Positions 7,457 to 16,060 of a stretch of 64,000 bases of DNA are shown here, one piece after another. Position 1 is the first letter of the stretch. Each line of letters begins with the position of its first letter. Location of the stretch: positions 1 to 64,000 of the forward strand of contig NZ_LJCO01000072.1 of NCBI RefSeq assembly GCF_001399675.1. Reading direction: 5' to 3'. This stretch comes from Paenalicyclobacillus ferrooxydans (GTDB taxonomy: Bacteria; Bacillota; Bacilli; Alicyclobacillales; Alicyclobacillaceae). A model generated the notes under the pieces. The model was not told the DNA's origin, made no database searches, and saw nothing but the letters and a program-made list of their open reading frames with translations. A program made the translations under genes and the position numbers.

Positions 7457-8050
7457 TTACTTTCCTTGTTTTACAACTGGATTTCCGATGGGAACCAGAT
7501 GTCCCGGTAAGCCTGTTGGAAAAGCAGGCTTGGGCTTGTTAAATGCATAGTCTACTTTGAGAATCACATACGTATTGTCCTTTTTAAAGTAAAACTGGGC
7601 GATAAGATATTTGGGCATATCCCATTCATAAAAGGGCATCCCTGATTTAGTATGCTTCAGAACCCAGGGAACGGGCTTCAACTCGGAACCTGTTTTCCAT
7701 GTTGCGGGCGACTGCGAGGTAAATTGAAAGCTATAAATCGGATCACCCGCCTGATTCCCCATAAAATCCATGTTCCCTCCGGAATCCCATTCCGTAATGC
7801 GGGGATTCGCGATACCAAGCCCACCTGTAACCATAAAGACCTCGTGGTCTTGAGGCGTGCCAGAAACATTGTATTGATTGAGGTGCTCTCGAATGGCCTT
7901 CATGGTTTGACTGTCAAAGTTATCATGAGGAAGGATATAGTCATGAGGAATCGCAGGCTTCACAGGGTGGTATCCGTAAACCACCAGCAACCCAGCAATC
8001 ACGAGAACTCCAATAAAGAGTTCAACCGACAATCTGCCCCCGCGGGACAT
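7457..8050 (-). CDS. Membrane-anchored protein of unknown function
   Basis: A 197-residue protein with one N-terminal membrane segment (about residues 10-27, VELFIGVLVIAGLLVVYGY) followed by a polar domain predicted to lie outside the membrane. The domain is rich in Pro, Gly and aromatic residues and has no cysteine that would suggest a lipoprotein. ATG 8050 is chosen over an upstream ATG because GGGAGGGG lies 5 nt before it. The family is not recognised. It stands alone between the PadR gene (convergent) and a Nudix gene on the same strand. Confidence 0.65.
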   Translation of the reverse strand: MSRGGRLSVELFIGVLVIAGLLVVYGYHPVKPAIPHDYILPHDNFDSQTMKAIREHLNQYNVSGTPQDHEVFMVTGGLGIANPRITEWDSGGNMDFMGNQAGDPIYSFQFTSQSPATWKTGSELKPVPWVLKHTKSGMPFYEWDMPKYLIAQFYFKKDNTYVILKVDYAFNKPKPAFPTGLPGHLVPIGNPVVKQGK

Positions 8051-8213
8051 GATTACCCCTCCCATATACACATCGCTGTCCGCATTCGTGCCATTGAGGC
8101 TAGGCAACACCCATTGCCATCATCACCCATGGCTTTCTGATGATTTGATAATACACCATCCAATCATATGATTGGATGTCCGCAAAACCCGGACGTCAAA
8201 ATTACCATCAGGT

Positions 8214-8711
8214 CTATATGACTGGGCTTTTCTCTAGCAGTGCTTTCTCAAAGTGAATCAGATTTCCATCGTCATCGTAGGTAAACCTATAGTCATGCTG
8301 CTGTTCTTCCTCAATCACTGTGTGCAGATAATATTTCAAATCGGCAACACCTCGGTTTTTCGGGTGAACTAACCACGACAGATCCTTCCAATCCAAAATC
8401 CCCTCATCCGTCTTCACCGGCGTTGAGTAGACCACTGTGTCCGATAATTGAGCCCGGAAAATGTACATGCCTCCGACAGAGCCACCCTCAACGTTATACC
8501 AAGTGGCTGTTCCTTTATACTGAACATCATACCCTCGCAGCTGAAGACCGGTCTCCTCCTGAACCTCGCGCAGCACACATTCTAACGGTGTCTCAGTGCC
8601 TTCGATTTTTCCTCCGACACCATTCCAGGCACCCATCCATTCAGGTGACGTTCGATTCAGCATTAAGATGGAATCCCGTTGCCTAATAAAACAAATGGTA
8701 AACTTCAACAT
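8214..8711 (-). CDS. Nudix hydrolase (MutT-like NTP pyrophosphohydrolase)
   Basis: A 165-residue protein. The Nudix box lies at residues 33-56 and reads GGKIEGTETP followed by a canonical REVQEETG metal-binding helix. Many relatives are annotated as 8-oxo-dGTP diphosphatases that sanitise the nucleotide pool, but the specificity cannot be read from sequence. The ATG start at 8711 has AAGGGG 7 nt upstream. It is a single gene, divergent from the HesB-like gene at 8810. Confidence 0.85.
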   Translation of the reverse strand: MLKFTICFIRQRDSILMLNRTSPEWMGAWNGVGGKIEGTETPLECVLREVQEETGLQLRGYDVQYKGTATWYNVEGGSVGGMYIFRAQLSDTVVYSTPVKTDEGILDWKDLSWLVHPKNRGVADLKYYLHTVIEEEQQHDYRFTYDDDGNLIHFEKALLEKSPVI

Positions 8712-8809
8712 AGGACGGCCCCTTTCACACCATTGCGGCTTGTCTAGCTAACTGATGTTCAGGTCGATATAATATAGATCTCAAATTCAACCAAGGTGGC
8801 GAACCAACG

Positions 8810-9106
8810 ATGCGGTGCAAAGTCACACTAGCAGCAAAGAAACAGATTCAAGCCATATTGAAGGAACAAACAGATACGAATTTAAAACTACGGGTGTATG
8901 TCACAGAGGCCCACGGAGATCATGCTCATTATGGAATTGGGCTCGATTATAGATCGCAAAATGATGTCGTTAACGCTGCCACCCCAGGTGTTGAAGTGCT
9001 GCTTGAAAAGAATAATGAATTTCTGAACGATATTGTGATCGATTACGATCCGGCGCAAAGTAGTTTCATTATCAATAATCCCAGGCACGGCCATCATCAC
9101 CACTAG
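8810..9106 (+). CDS. HesB/IscA-fold protein with His-rich metal motif
   Basis: A 98-residue protein whose pattern (LKLRVYVTEA... HYGIGLDY... VDVLL-like strand... IVIDYD... FIINNP) matches the HesB/IscA-like Fe-S biogenesis fold. The cysteines (or selenocysteine) that bind iron or clusters in the family are absent; the only Cys is residue 3. The equivalent loops carry histidines: HGDHAHYG near residue 43, and a C-terminal RHGHHHH. This suggests binding of a different metal (Zn, Ni or Cu) rather than an Fe-S scaffold role; that is inference. It is monocistronic, ended by the terminator at 9148. Confidence 0.75.
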   Translation: MRCKVTLAAKKQIQAILKEQTDTNLKLRVYVTEAHGDHAHYGIGLDYRSQNDVVNAATPGVEVLLEKNNEFLNDIVIDYDPAQSSFIINNPRHGHHHH

Positions 9107-9147
9107 AGCCTCGTTGAAACAATCCTCCAAATGATTCTGATGATCTC

Positions 9148-9179
9148 AAAAAGGACCTTGTCTGACAAGGTCCTTTTTT
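9148..9179 (+). terminator. Rho-independent terminator
   Basis: A perfect 14-bp stem, AAAAAGGACCTTGT/ACAAGGTCCTTTTT, with a 3-nt loop. It ends the HesB-like transcript. Confidence 0.92.
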
Positions 9180-9260
9180 GTTCCCATCAAGTGCAAAAAA
9201 GATGACTCGCACAATATCTATCGTACGAGTCACCAACAGGGGATAAAGGAGACGATTTCA

Positions 9261-9320
9261 GTGTATGCTCCCAAGCGTACCAAAATCACCATTTTGAACA
9301 ATGAATCAAACGAATTTTAG
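9261..9320 (+). CDS. Possible 19-residue small ORF
   Basis: GTG at 9261 follows AAAGGAG at a usual distance and opens a basic, 19-codon reading frame ending in TAG at 9320. It could be a small peptide, a leader, or chance. The rest of 9180-9413 shows nothing else convincing apart from a loose AGTTCA/TGAACT inverted repeat near 9318-9360. Confidence 0.2.
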   Translation: MYAPKRTKITILNNESNEF

Positions 9321-9413
9321 TTCAAAAAAACACACAATCATATGCTCATTGAAATGAACTTTTGCGCATAATTTATGTCAACCAGGAATATCGTCAGTTG
9401 CGGAGGGACAGGA

Positions 9414-9629
9414 ATGCCGAGCTTTACGAAGGAAGAACTCATTGCTGCCAGCGAGCTGCGAACCATTTCACAACGAGAACTTTTTCACATGCTTGAAGAA
9501 CGAGGTAAGCTTGGCGTCCTTTATAAGGATAGTCTTGCGGCCGTGTTGTTGCCCCATGCTCGTTATGCCACCATGGCGACTCGACTCAAAGAACTCGATG
9601 AGACTCTTCTCCAGCACCAGCACGAGTGA
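9414..9629 (+). CDS. Small hypothetical protein (71 aa)
   Basis: A 71-residue mostly helical, charged protein with no membrane segment. ATG 9414 is preceded by GGAGGG with a 6-nt gap, better than an in-frame upstream ATG at 9375. The family is not recognised. The C-terminal His/Gln-rich end (LLQHQHE) is unusual. It is followed directly by the bidirectional terminator at 9645. Lying next to a spore-protein gene is suggestive but not evidence of a sporulation role. Confidence 0.6.
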   Translation: MPSFTKEELIAASELRTISQRELFHMLEERGKLGVLYKDSLAAVLLPHARYATMATRLKELDETLLQHQHE

Positions 9630-9644
9630 GTCAAAGGCGCCAAA

Positions 9645-9682
9645 AAAAGGACCACAGAGACACCGCTCTCTGTGGTCCTTTT
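9645..9682. terminator. Bidirectional terminator
   Basis: AAAAGGACCACAGAG pairs with CTCTGTGGTCCTTTT around an 8-nt loop. A-tract on the left and T-tract on the right allow it to end both the 9414-9629 gene and the convergent spore-protein gene. Confidence 0.9.
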
Positions 9683-9702
9683 CTTTGTAAGGTAAGTCAC
9701 CC

Positions 9703-9891
9703 TTATCTGCGGCTAAAATGTTGCTCTGCAAATGCAACCAAGCGTTTTGTGATTTCTCCGCCAACGGAACCATTTTCACGAGCGGTCGTATCAGCGCCGA
9801 GCTGTACACCAAATTCGGACGCAATCTCATACTTCATCTGCTCGATTGCCTGTTCTGCACTCGCTACAAGTGTCTGGTTGTTCGTTGCCAT
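9703..9891 (-). CDS. Alpha/beta-type small acid-soluble spore protein
   Basis: A 62-residue SASP. The family signatures are clear: the GPR protease site region ([14 protein letters not shown]) and the DNA-binding helix ending [14 protein letters not shown]. It coats and protects spore DNA and is degraded at germination. ATG 9891 (or the adjacent ATG 9894) follows GGGAGGA. The A/T-rich upstream region (9895-10020) is where a forespore sigma-G promoter would lie, but I could not fix its hexamers. This gene marks the organism as a spore former. Confidence 0.95.
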   Translation of the reverse strand: MATNNQTLVASAEQAIEQMKYEIASEFGVQLGADTTARENGSVGGEITKRLVAFAEQHFSRR

Positions 9892-10117
9892 CATCGTTCC
9901 TCCCAAAACATTTGATTTGCTTCCACGGTGGTTATTGTGGAATGTGCAGGTGTTTTTTATGCGTATTTTATGCGTTTTTTTGTTCAGTTTTATAAATGCA
10001 TTTTTGCACAACTTATAGCATGGTTTTTTAAACAAAAATCCCTCCAAAAGACCATTACTTCGTTACGACAGACCCTTTGTGTTCGGCTCTGTTGCCATGT
10101 GATGAACTGGGCGCGGC

Positions 10118-11470
10118 TTAGTTTGATTGTCTCATCTCATCAAGACTAATCGATCGATGGTGTTCGGTATGGACCCATTCCCTGCTATGTCGACGATGGA
10201 CGGCTTCGATGGAGAGTGGAATCCACGTCAAAGTAAAAAACAGGTACAATGGATAAAACACAAAAGCTCTCCACCCTGCACGTTCGAGGACAAACGCTGT
10301 CAGTGGAAATCCAAACCCGACAACACTCATAACGTCCCAGAAAACAGAAGGAATCAGATGGGTCAACCAAGGGAAGTACCAAGATGCTCCGAAAATGTAC
10401 TGCAGTATCGACAGAACCAGATTGACGCCCATTAGTGCGACAAACACTGGCTGTAAAACGTAAATCGACATATCCAGGGCACGCATTTTCCCGTGCCGAG
10501 AAAATAAGGCTTTCCGTAAAAGCGGCCCAAGGTACTTCAATGCCGTTGTCCAATGTCCTTGCATCCAACGCAGACGCTGCACAGCGGAAGCTTCAAGGCC
10601 CAACGGCTTCTCATCATATACGCGCGCGTCCTTGGCGAAGACCACCCTGTGTCCTGCGATCGTCAACCGCGCTGTGTACTCCAAGTCCTCAGTCAAATTG
10701 ACGGCTTCGAATGGATGCCTTCTGAGAACCGCAGTGGACAGACAGAATCCGGTCCCTCCCAACACAGCCGTCAATCCGAGAATGTCTCGGGCTCTTTGGG
10801 AAAATCGGTTCATGAACCAGTACATCGACGCGTACGCTAGGCTAATCCAGTTGTCATATGGATTTTTCGTATCCAGATAACCCTGAATGGCTGCGTCTCC
10901 TCGCGCCAAATGTTTTGCCATTACCTTAAGAAAATCTGCGTTGACAAGATTGTCAGCATCAAATATACAGACGGCGTCATATCTGCTGAGCCTGGCCTTC
11001 GAGTGTAACGCCCAGCGCAAGGCGTATCCCTTACCGCGCTCGAAGGCATTGTGCCGTTCCCAAACGATTGCCCCCAAGCTTTTCGCAATGCGAGGGGTTG
11101 CGTCTGTGCAGTTGTCTGCCAGCACCACGACATCATAGCGGGCGTCAGGGTAATCGATGGCTTTCAGGCTGCGAACATGTTCTGCAATAACCTTTTCCTC
11201 ATTGTGAGCTGCCGTCAGACATAAAATCCTTGGATATTTGTTCACATTCACAGACGGACGCTTAAGTTTGAAAAAACCAGCTACAGATACGGCAGCCTGG
11301 TAGAGGGACCAACTGAGGAGCGTGCTTTCCACGCAGAATATCAAGATCGAAAAGCAATATTTAACAATGGTCCCGGCGATTGTGTGATTATTTTCAATAA
11401 AAGTGATGATCCCGACGAAGAGAAGTGTCATTAGGCTTATCACAAGAAGACTGAACTTCTGATGCTTCAA
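10118..11470 (-). CDS. Family 2 membrane glycosyltransferase
   Basis: About 450 residues. Two N-terminal membrane helices are followed by a GT2 catalytic domain with the DAD metal motif (CIFDADNLVNADF), the TEDLEY acceptor/base motif and QRLRWMQGHW, then three or four C-terminal helices. This is the layout of processive or polysaccharide-forming GT2 enzymes such as cellulose/hyaluronan/PNAG synthase relatives. A TTG start at 11470 is preferred because AAAGGAG lies 9 nt upstream; an in-frame ATG at 11536 has a poor ribosome site and adds 22 residues. It is a single gene, so the polymer is unknown. Confidence 0.82.
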   Translation of the reverse strand: MKHQKFSLLVISLMTLLFVGIITFIENNHTIAGTIVKYCFSILIFCVESTLLSWSLYQAAVSVAGFFKLKRPSVNVNKYPRILCLTAAHNEEKVIAEHVRSLKAIDYPDARYDVVVLADNCTDATPRIAKSLGAIVWERHNAFERGKGYALRWALHSKARLSRYDAVCIFDADNLVNADFLKVMAKHLARGDAAIQGYLDTKNPYDNWISLAYASMYWFMNRFSQRARDILGLTAVLGGTGFCLSTAVLRRHPFEAVNLTEDLEYTARLTIAGHRVVFAKDARVYDEKPLGLEASAVQRLRWMQGHWTTALKYLGPLLRKALFSRHGKMRALDMSIYVLQPVFVALMGVNLVLSILQYIFGASWYFPWLTHLIPSVFWDVMSVVGFGFPLTAFVLERAGWRAFVFYPLYLFFTLTWIPLSIEAVHRRHSREWVHTEHHRSISLDEMRQSN

Positions 11471-11758
11471 CTGTGAGCACTCCTTTATCAAGGATTCTTC
11501 AACGTTTTCGCACCCCAATTTCGCTGAACACTGCATACACCGCCAAATTCAGACTTCAAAGTACGTCCGAACTTTAAAGCAACATATACCTCCTTGATTC
11601 AGACAATTCGACCAAAAAACCGACTCTTTGACCGTAATAAAATAAAAGCCATGCTGATGATCAAGCTGTATGGGCCACAATGGCATGTCCACGTCCCTCG
11701 CGTTCCAATGTGCGACGTCATCGGTGCAGTAACTGTTCTGTTAGGTTGTCAAAGTACA

Positions 11759-11787
11759 TTGACTGTCATAGTAATATGACATATATT
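11759..11787 (+). promoter_or_regulatory. Promoter with operator filling the spacer
   Basis: TTGACT (11759-11764), 17-nt spacer, TATATT (11782-11787). The spacer is occupied by a perfect inverted repeat, TGTCATA-GTAA-TATGACA (11764-11781), with a 4-bp centre like the operators at 6770 and 6817. Binding there would exclude RNA polymerase, as expected for PadR autoregulation. Confidence 0.75.
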
Positions 11788-11805
11788 AAACACGAGGTGA
11801 AACCA

Positions 11806-12132
11806 GTGACAGGAAAGATCTCATCCGACCTCTTGAGAGGTCACACCGATACCATCGTTCTCAGAATTTTACTTGAGGGGGACAGCTACGGCTATGAGAT
11901 ATACAAACGGATTGTCGACAAGAGTAACGGACTGTATGAGTTGAAGGAAGCAACGTTGTATTCGAGCTATCGAAGGCTGGAACAAGAGGGCTGCATCACC
12001 TCGTACTGGGGCGACGAGACGCTGGGTGGCAGACGAAAGTATTACCACATTACAGCGGTCGGTGCAGATGTTTATCAGCGCAATAAGGAAGATTGGGAGT
12101 TTACAAAGTCAGTCATCGACAAGCTCATCTAA
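11806..12132 (+). CDS. PadR-family transcriptional regulator
   Basis: A 108-residue short PadR protein (PadR_1 domain only): LRILLEGDSYGYEIYKRIVDKS, ATLYSSYRRLEQEGCITSYW and the wing RRKYYHITAVG. The GTG start at 11806 has CGAGGTGA 5 nt upstream; earlier in-frame ATGs lie inside the promoter. It heads a probable operon with the permease-prefix protein (14-bp gap) and the DHA2 transporter (69-bp gap). This PadR plus permease-prefix pairing is common in Bacillota. Confidence 0.88.
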   Translation: MTGKISSDLLRGHTDTIVLRILLEGDSYGYEIYKRIVDKSNGLYELKEATLYSSYRRLEQEGCITSYWGDETLGGRRKYYHITAVGADVYQRNKEDWEFTKSVIDKLI

Positions 12133-12146
12133 AGAGGTGGAAGAAG

Positions 12147-13007
12147 ATGAAAAACAAGATCAAGCGACATGTCGACGGGTTGTTCTCTGGTGTCTATGAA
12201 ACAAAGCAGTTACGAGAACTAAAGGAAGAAATTTGCTCTAACCTGTTAGATAAGGTCAATGATCTGATTACAAAGGGATCCAATCCAGATTCAGCCTTTC
12301 AGTATGCCATTTTGGACTTAGGAGATATGACTGAACTCGTCGACAGCCTGCGGGAGGCATCGGAGACAAGACTTATGAAGGATCAAAGTACACCGACTTT
12401 CATTGATAAGAACCATATCATCGGCTATCTCGTCGCATCATTCACCTTACTGATTGGACTGTTGAGTGGTGCTTACGTATACCTGCAAGTGAGACACCTG
12501 TTCGTTGCATTGGAATATTTGGCTCCGTTTCTTCTCGTGTCAGCGCCATTATTCATCTACTTTGGCCTCACTCAGGAGACCAAACACGATTACGGAATGA
12601 ATACAAAGCGAGCACTGATATACAGCATGGCATCGGAAGTTTTCCTTTTGGGTGCCAGCGCTTCCGCAATTGAATATATTGGGCGACATGGCCTGGCAAT
12701 GACTCTCTTAACGTTTGGTCCGTTTGTCATCGTATCAGCAATCATCTTTATCTACTTAGGGCTAACGGAAAAGAGTCGACGGAAGATGGACTCGCAGTGG
12801 CAAAGAGAATGGGTCAATTATTACAACGACCCGCATACTGCTATGGTGCGAGGAAGTATTTCCGGCGCCCTATGGCTCTTTAGCATCGCAGCTTTCTTCT
12901 TCATTGGTTTTGCTTGGGGCTGGAAATACTCTTGGATCGTATTCGTCATTGCTGTTGGCTGTGAGCCTCTGATAGAGGCTTACTTCGCCTCAAAAAGAAA
13001 GCACTAG
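12147..13007 (+). CDS. Permease-prefix-domain membrane protein
   Basis: A 286-residue protein. The cytosolic N-terminus (about 1-75) has the helical repeat typical of permease prefix domain 1 (LRELKEEICSNLLDKVNDLI... AFQYAILDLGDMTELVDSL), followed by six or so membrane helices (about 90-280). Such proteins are usually encoded directly after PadR regulators and their role is not established. ATG 12147 follows GAGGTGG with a 6-nt gap. It is probably co-transcribed with the upstream PadR gene. Confidence 0.75.
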   Translation: MKNKIKRHVDGLFSGVYETKQLRELKEEICSNLLDKVNDLITKGSNPDSAFQYAILDLGDMTELVDSLREASETRLMKDQSTPTFIDKNHIIGYLVASFTLLIGLLSGAYVYLQVRHLFVALEYLAPFLLVSAPLFIYFGLTQETKHDYGMNTKRALIYSMASEVFLLGASASAIEYIGRHGLAMTLLTFGPFVIVSAIIFIYLGLTEKSRRKMDSQWQREWVNYYNDPHTAMVRGSISGALWLFSIAAFFFIGFAWGWKYSWIVFVIAVGCEPLIEAYFASKRKH

Positions 13008-13076
13008 ACCCTTGGTCGTAATCTATCGATTGCAGATGGTCGACAAAAAGTCAATGAGATAAGCAGGTGATAAAGC

Positions 13077-14627
13077 ATGGGCGTGGTGAAAAATCAAACA
13101 GGTTTTATCATTGTTGGTCTCCTGTTGGGTATTCTCATCTCATCGATGGACAATACCATCGTTGCGACTGCGATGGGGACGATAGTTGCACAACTCGGAG
13201 GGCTCAACAAGTTTGCCTGGGTTTCTTCGGCATACATGGTTACTGAAATGGCAGGTATGCCGATTTTCGGGAAACTCTCGGACATGTATGGAAGAAAGAG
13301 ATTCTTCATTCTCGGGATGGTGTTGTTTTTCACTGGTTCAATTCTGTGTGGAACGTCTCAGAATATCACAGAGCTCATCATTTATCGTGCTGTTCAGGGC
13401 ATTGGTGGTGGTGCATTAGCCCCGATTGCGTTTACCATTTTGTTTGACGTTGTTTCGCCAGAGCAACGTGGAAAGATGGGTGGAATGTTCGGTGCTGTTT
13501 TCGGTCTGTCAAGTATCTTTGGACCTCTGTTAGGAGCGTATATTACCGACCACATAAACTGGCGTTGGGTGTTTTACATTAACATTCCGCTGGGTATTGT
13601 CTGTTTCCTGTTGGTGTTCATCTTCTACAAAGAGTCCATGCAACACTCTAAAGAGCGGATCGACTGGTTTGGCGTGCTTACACTCGTACCGGCGATTGGC
13701 AGCTTAATGTTTGCGCTGCAACTCGGTGGTGCAAAGTACCCATGGAATTCGTCAACCATCATTGGCTTGTTTTTCGCAGCAGGAGTGCTGTTTACGCTCT
13801 TCCTCGTTATAGAAGCGAAGGTCAAGGAACCAATTGTACCCTATCAGATGTTTGCCAACCGTCTGTTCACCGGAAGCAGCCTGGTTGCATTGTTCTCCGG
13901 TGGTTCGTACGTTGTGGCGGTATTGTTCATCCCCATCTTTATTCAAGGCGTTATGGGCGGAACAGCAACGAACTCAGGACTTATCTTGTTACCCATGATG
14001 CTGGCAAGTGTCGTGGCGAGCCAAGTCGGCATACTCATTGCAAGGAAACTGACGTATCGCGGTATAATGATGATTTTCTGTGTGATCTTTACAGCCGGCA
14101 TTTACTTGTTGAGCACCATTGGTGTAGAGACGACCAGACTACAAATCACGCTGTTTATGATTGTCATCGGCTTTGGCATCGGGGCGTCGTTCTCGGTTCT
14201 CAGCGTCGCAGCCATGCAGCCATTCGGCATGCGTCAACGTGGGACGGCGAGCTCGACGACAAACTTTATTCGTGAGTTTGCGATGGCTGTGGGTATCACC
14301 GTGTATGGAATTATCCAGAAGAACATGTTTGCCCATAACGTCACACAAGCATTTGCCAGCCAAGGGACATTATCAGCGATGGCCAGCAAATTTTCGCACA
14401 CAGACCCCCACGCCATTCTGTCGCCTCAACTGCGGTCTGCCATTCCAACTCCGATTCTCGAAAAATTAACAGGGGCTCTGTCTGCATCGATTGCCCACAC
14501 GGTTCTTTGGACCCTGGTTCCCGCTGGTCTGGCCTTGATACTCGTGTTTGTGATACCAAAAGAAAAAATGACCATGGGTTTTGGTGAACTAGAGCAACTG
14601 TCTTCATCGCCATCTCAAGGTGAGTAA
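13077..14627 (+). CDS. MFS multidrug transporter, DHA2 (EmrB/QacA-like, 14 TM)
   Basis: A 516-residue DHA2 protein. TM1 carries LDxT-like SSMDNTIVATAM, motif A is GKLSDMYGRKRFF, and motif C-like GAVFGLSSIFGPLLG lies near residue 145. ATG 13077 follows AGGTGA. It is the third gene of the PadR operon starting at 11806, so it is likely induced when PadR releases the operator. It probably exports a drug or toxic metabolite. No hairpin terminator is visible right after it. Confidence 0.88.
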   Translation: MGVVKNQTGFIIVGLLLGILISSMDNTIVATAMGTIVAQLGGLNKFAWVSSAYMVTEMAGMPIFGKLSDMYGRKRFFILGMVLFFTGSILCGTSQNITELIIYRAVQGIGGGALAPIAFTILFDVVSPEQRGKMGGMFGAVFGLSSIFGPLLGAYITDHINWRWVFYINIPLGIVCFLLVFIFYKESMQHSKERIDWFGVLTLVPAIGSLMFALQLGGAKYPWNSSTIIGLFFAAGVLFTLFLVIEAKVKEPIVPYQMFANRLFTGSSLVALFSGGSYVVAVLFIPIFIQGVMGGTATNSGLILLPMMLASVVASQVGILIARKLTYRGIMMIFCVIFTAGIYLLSTIGVETTRLQITLFMIVIGFGIGASFSVLSVAAMQPFGMRQRGTASSTTNFIREFAMAVGITVYGIIQKNMFAHNVTQAFASQGTLSAMASKFSHTDPHAILSPQLRSAIPTPILEKLTGALSASIAHTVLWTLVPAGLALILVFVIPKEKMTMGFGELEQLSSSPSQGE

Positions 14628-14764
14628 AGGTTTGTCGAGTGGACCACCCCCGACACACCAGAAGCATTCTTTTCACACGTCTTCATCGCAAGGCATCCTG
14701 TAACACTTCTAGTGCTCTAGGTACACCGGTCACAAATCAATGCTAGATAGACTTCCACAAAGTG

Positions 14765-15751
14765 TTACGCAGACCTGCATTCATTTATGCTTTTTCGTTG
14801 GTGCAGTGTGGTGGTGGTCATCGGTGGTCCTCCGACCCACCCCCACTCATAAGTCATCAACATCAGAAAATCGACTTCTTCGCCCAGAGTCTTGTAGTCG
14901 AATGCGCCCATCCATGATGCGGTCGGAGAATCGCTCGTCTTCGGCCCCATCGCAATTGAAATGGAGAGACGCTGACGGCGACATGCAGCTGCCAACTCGC
15001 GGATAAATGTGTTGTACAGCGGCCGATCCGTTGGCCGCATATGCTCAAAGTCGACGTTTACTCCGCTAAACCCTCTCTCCCTCGCCATGGATACCGTGCT
15101 CTGAATCAGCTTCCGCCGCAAGCTCGAGTTGGCAAGCAGTGTATGCGCAAGTTCGGTATTAAATTGGCTGCCGTCAAAGTTTGTCACCGTCATGAGGGGT
15201 TGAACCCGGGCCGTCTTGGCTGCACTCAGCGCTTGGGAATCGGCTTGCGGGGTCAGTGTCCCATCTGCCCTTGCTTGGTAACTAAAGACACACAGATAGG
15301 TCAAGCGCTCACCCACTTCTTGAACAACGCGAGCATCGCTCTGTGTTCCTTGCGGCAAGAGATAGCCATTAACTTCGATGGCGCGTTTCTGGGTAATTCG
15401 CTTTGGAATCGCGACTCCAGCCCCAGCTTGCCAGGGCATGGCACTCTTATAACCTGGAATGGGCTGGTTTGGAGCCTTGTTCCCAGGGGCAGGCGTGATA
15501 CCGAGCCATCGTTCTAATTCAACTTGGGACACGCCGGCTCGCCGAGCCACTCGGGCGACCGTGTCCCCACGCTTCAGCGGGTACACCTCAGCGAGCGTTG
15601 CAGTCGGTGACGGGATGAGCAGATGCTGTCCAGGAACGATAATCTCCTGGCTTTGTAATTCATTTAAGTGCTCAATCTCACGTGTGGTTGTCGAGTACTG
15701 CTCTGCAATTCCACGCAGTGTCTCTCCCTCTGTGACAGTGTGTATCCACAT
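14765..15751 (-). pseudogene. SleL/YaaH-type spore cortex glycosidase, 3' truncated
   Basis: 328 residues remain: two LysM domains (about 2-47 and 56-115) and a GH18 barrel containing the catalytic segment GVNVDFEHM and the hallmark MTYEWGWVGGPP. Directly after GGPP the similarity stops and about 20 unrelated residues follow. Full-length relatives are near 430 residues, so the last strands of the barrel are missing. None of the three minus-strand frames downstream resumes the family sequence, so this is a deletion or rearrangement near 14848 rather than a frameshift. ATG 15751 follows AGGAG. Intact family members degrade spore cortex fragments at germination; this copy is probably inactive. 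Confidence 0.8.
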
Positions 15752-15940
15752 CGTCCTCGCTCCTATTCTCATGCAAACGTACATTCTGGTTCCACCCGTG
15801 CAACCCTGAATGTTCCAGCCACTGATCAAAGACACTATCCGTCGATCGCGTATGGCAGGGGCTTCATTGAAGCAGATGAGACCCACAATGCCTTCGTACT
15901 GCTGCTAGGATACGGGCATTTTGGGCGAATAGTGACGAAA

Positions 15941-15966
15941 ACAGCCGCCCAAAAGCGGGCGGCTGT
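15941..15966 (-). terminator. Terminator of the GT-C-like gene
   Basis: ACAGCCGCCC/GGGCGGCTGT, a perfect 10-bp stem; on the minus strand it is followed by TTTTC. It lies about 95 bp after the stop at 16061. The remaining sequence 15752-16060 shows no other feature. Confidence 0.65.
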
Positions 15967-16060
15967 ACCTTACTGACGTATTCGGCTGGCAATCGGCTGA
16001 CGACGCAGGATATGATTCTTGGAGCACCTTGCCGAGCGCTAATCGTGTCCAACAATGCAA

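Noticed and set aside
8810-9110. Selenocysteine version of the HesB-like gene
   Set aside because: Some HesB-like proteins use Sec, but here the stop is TAG, the candidate Cys sites are His/Asp codons, and no hairpin follows.
14765-14860. Frameshift as the cause of the short SleL-like protein
   Set aside because: All three minus-strand frames after the GGPP motif were read and none resumes the family sequence, so a deletion or rearrangement is preferred.
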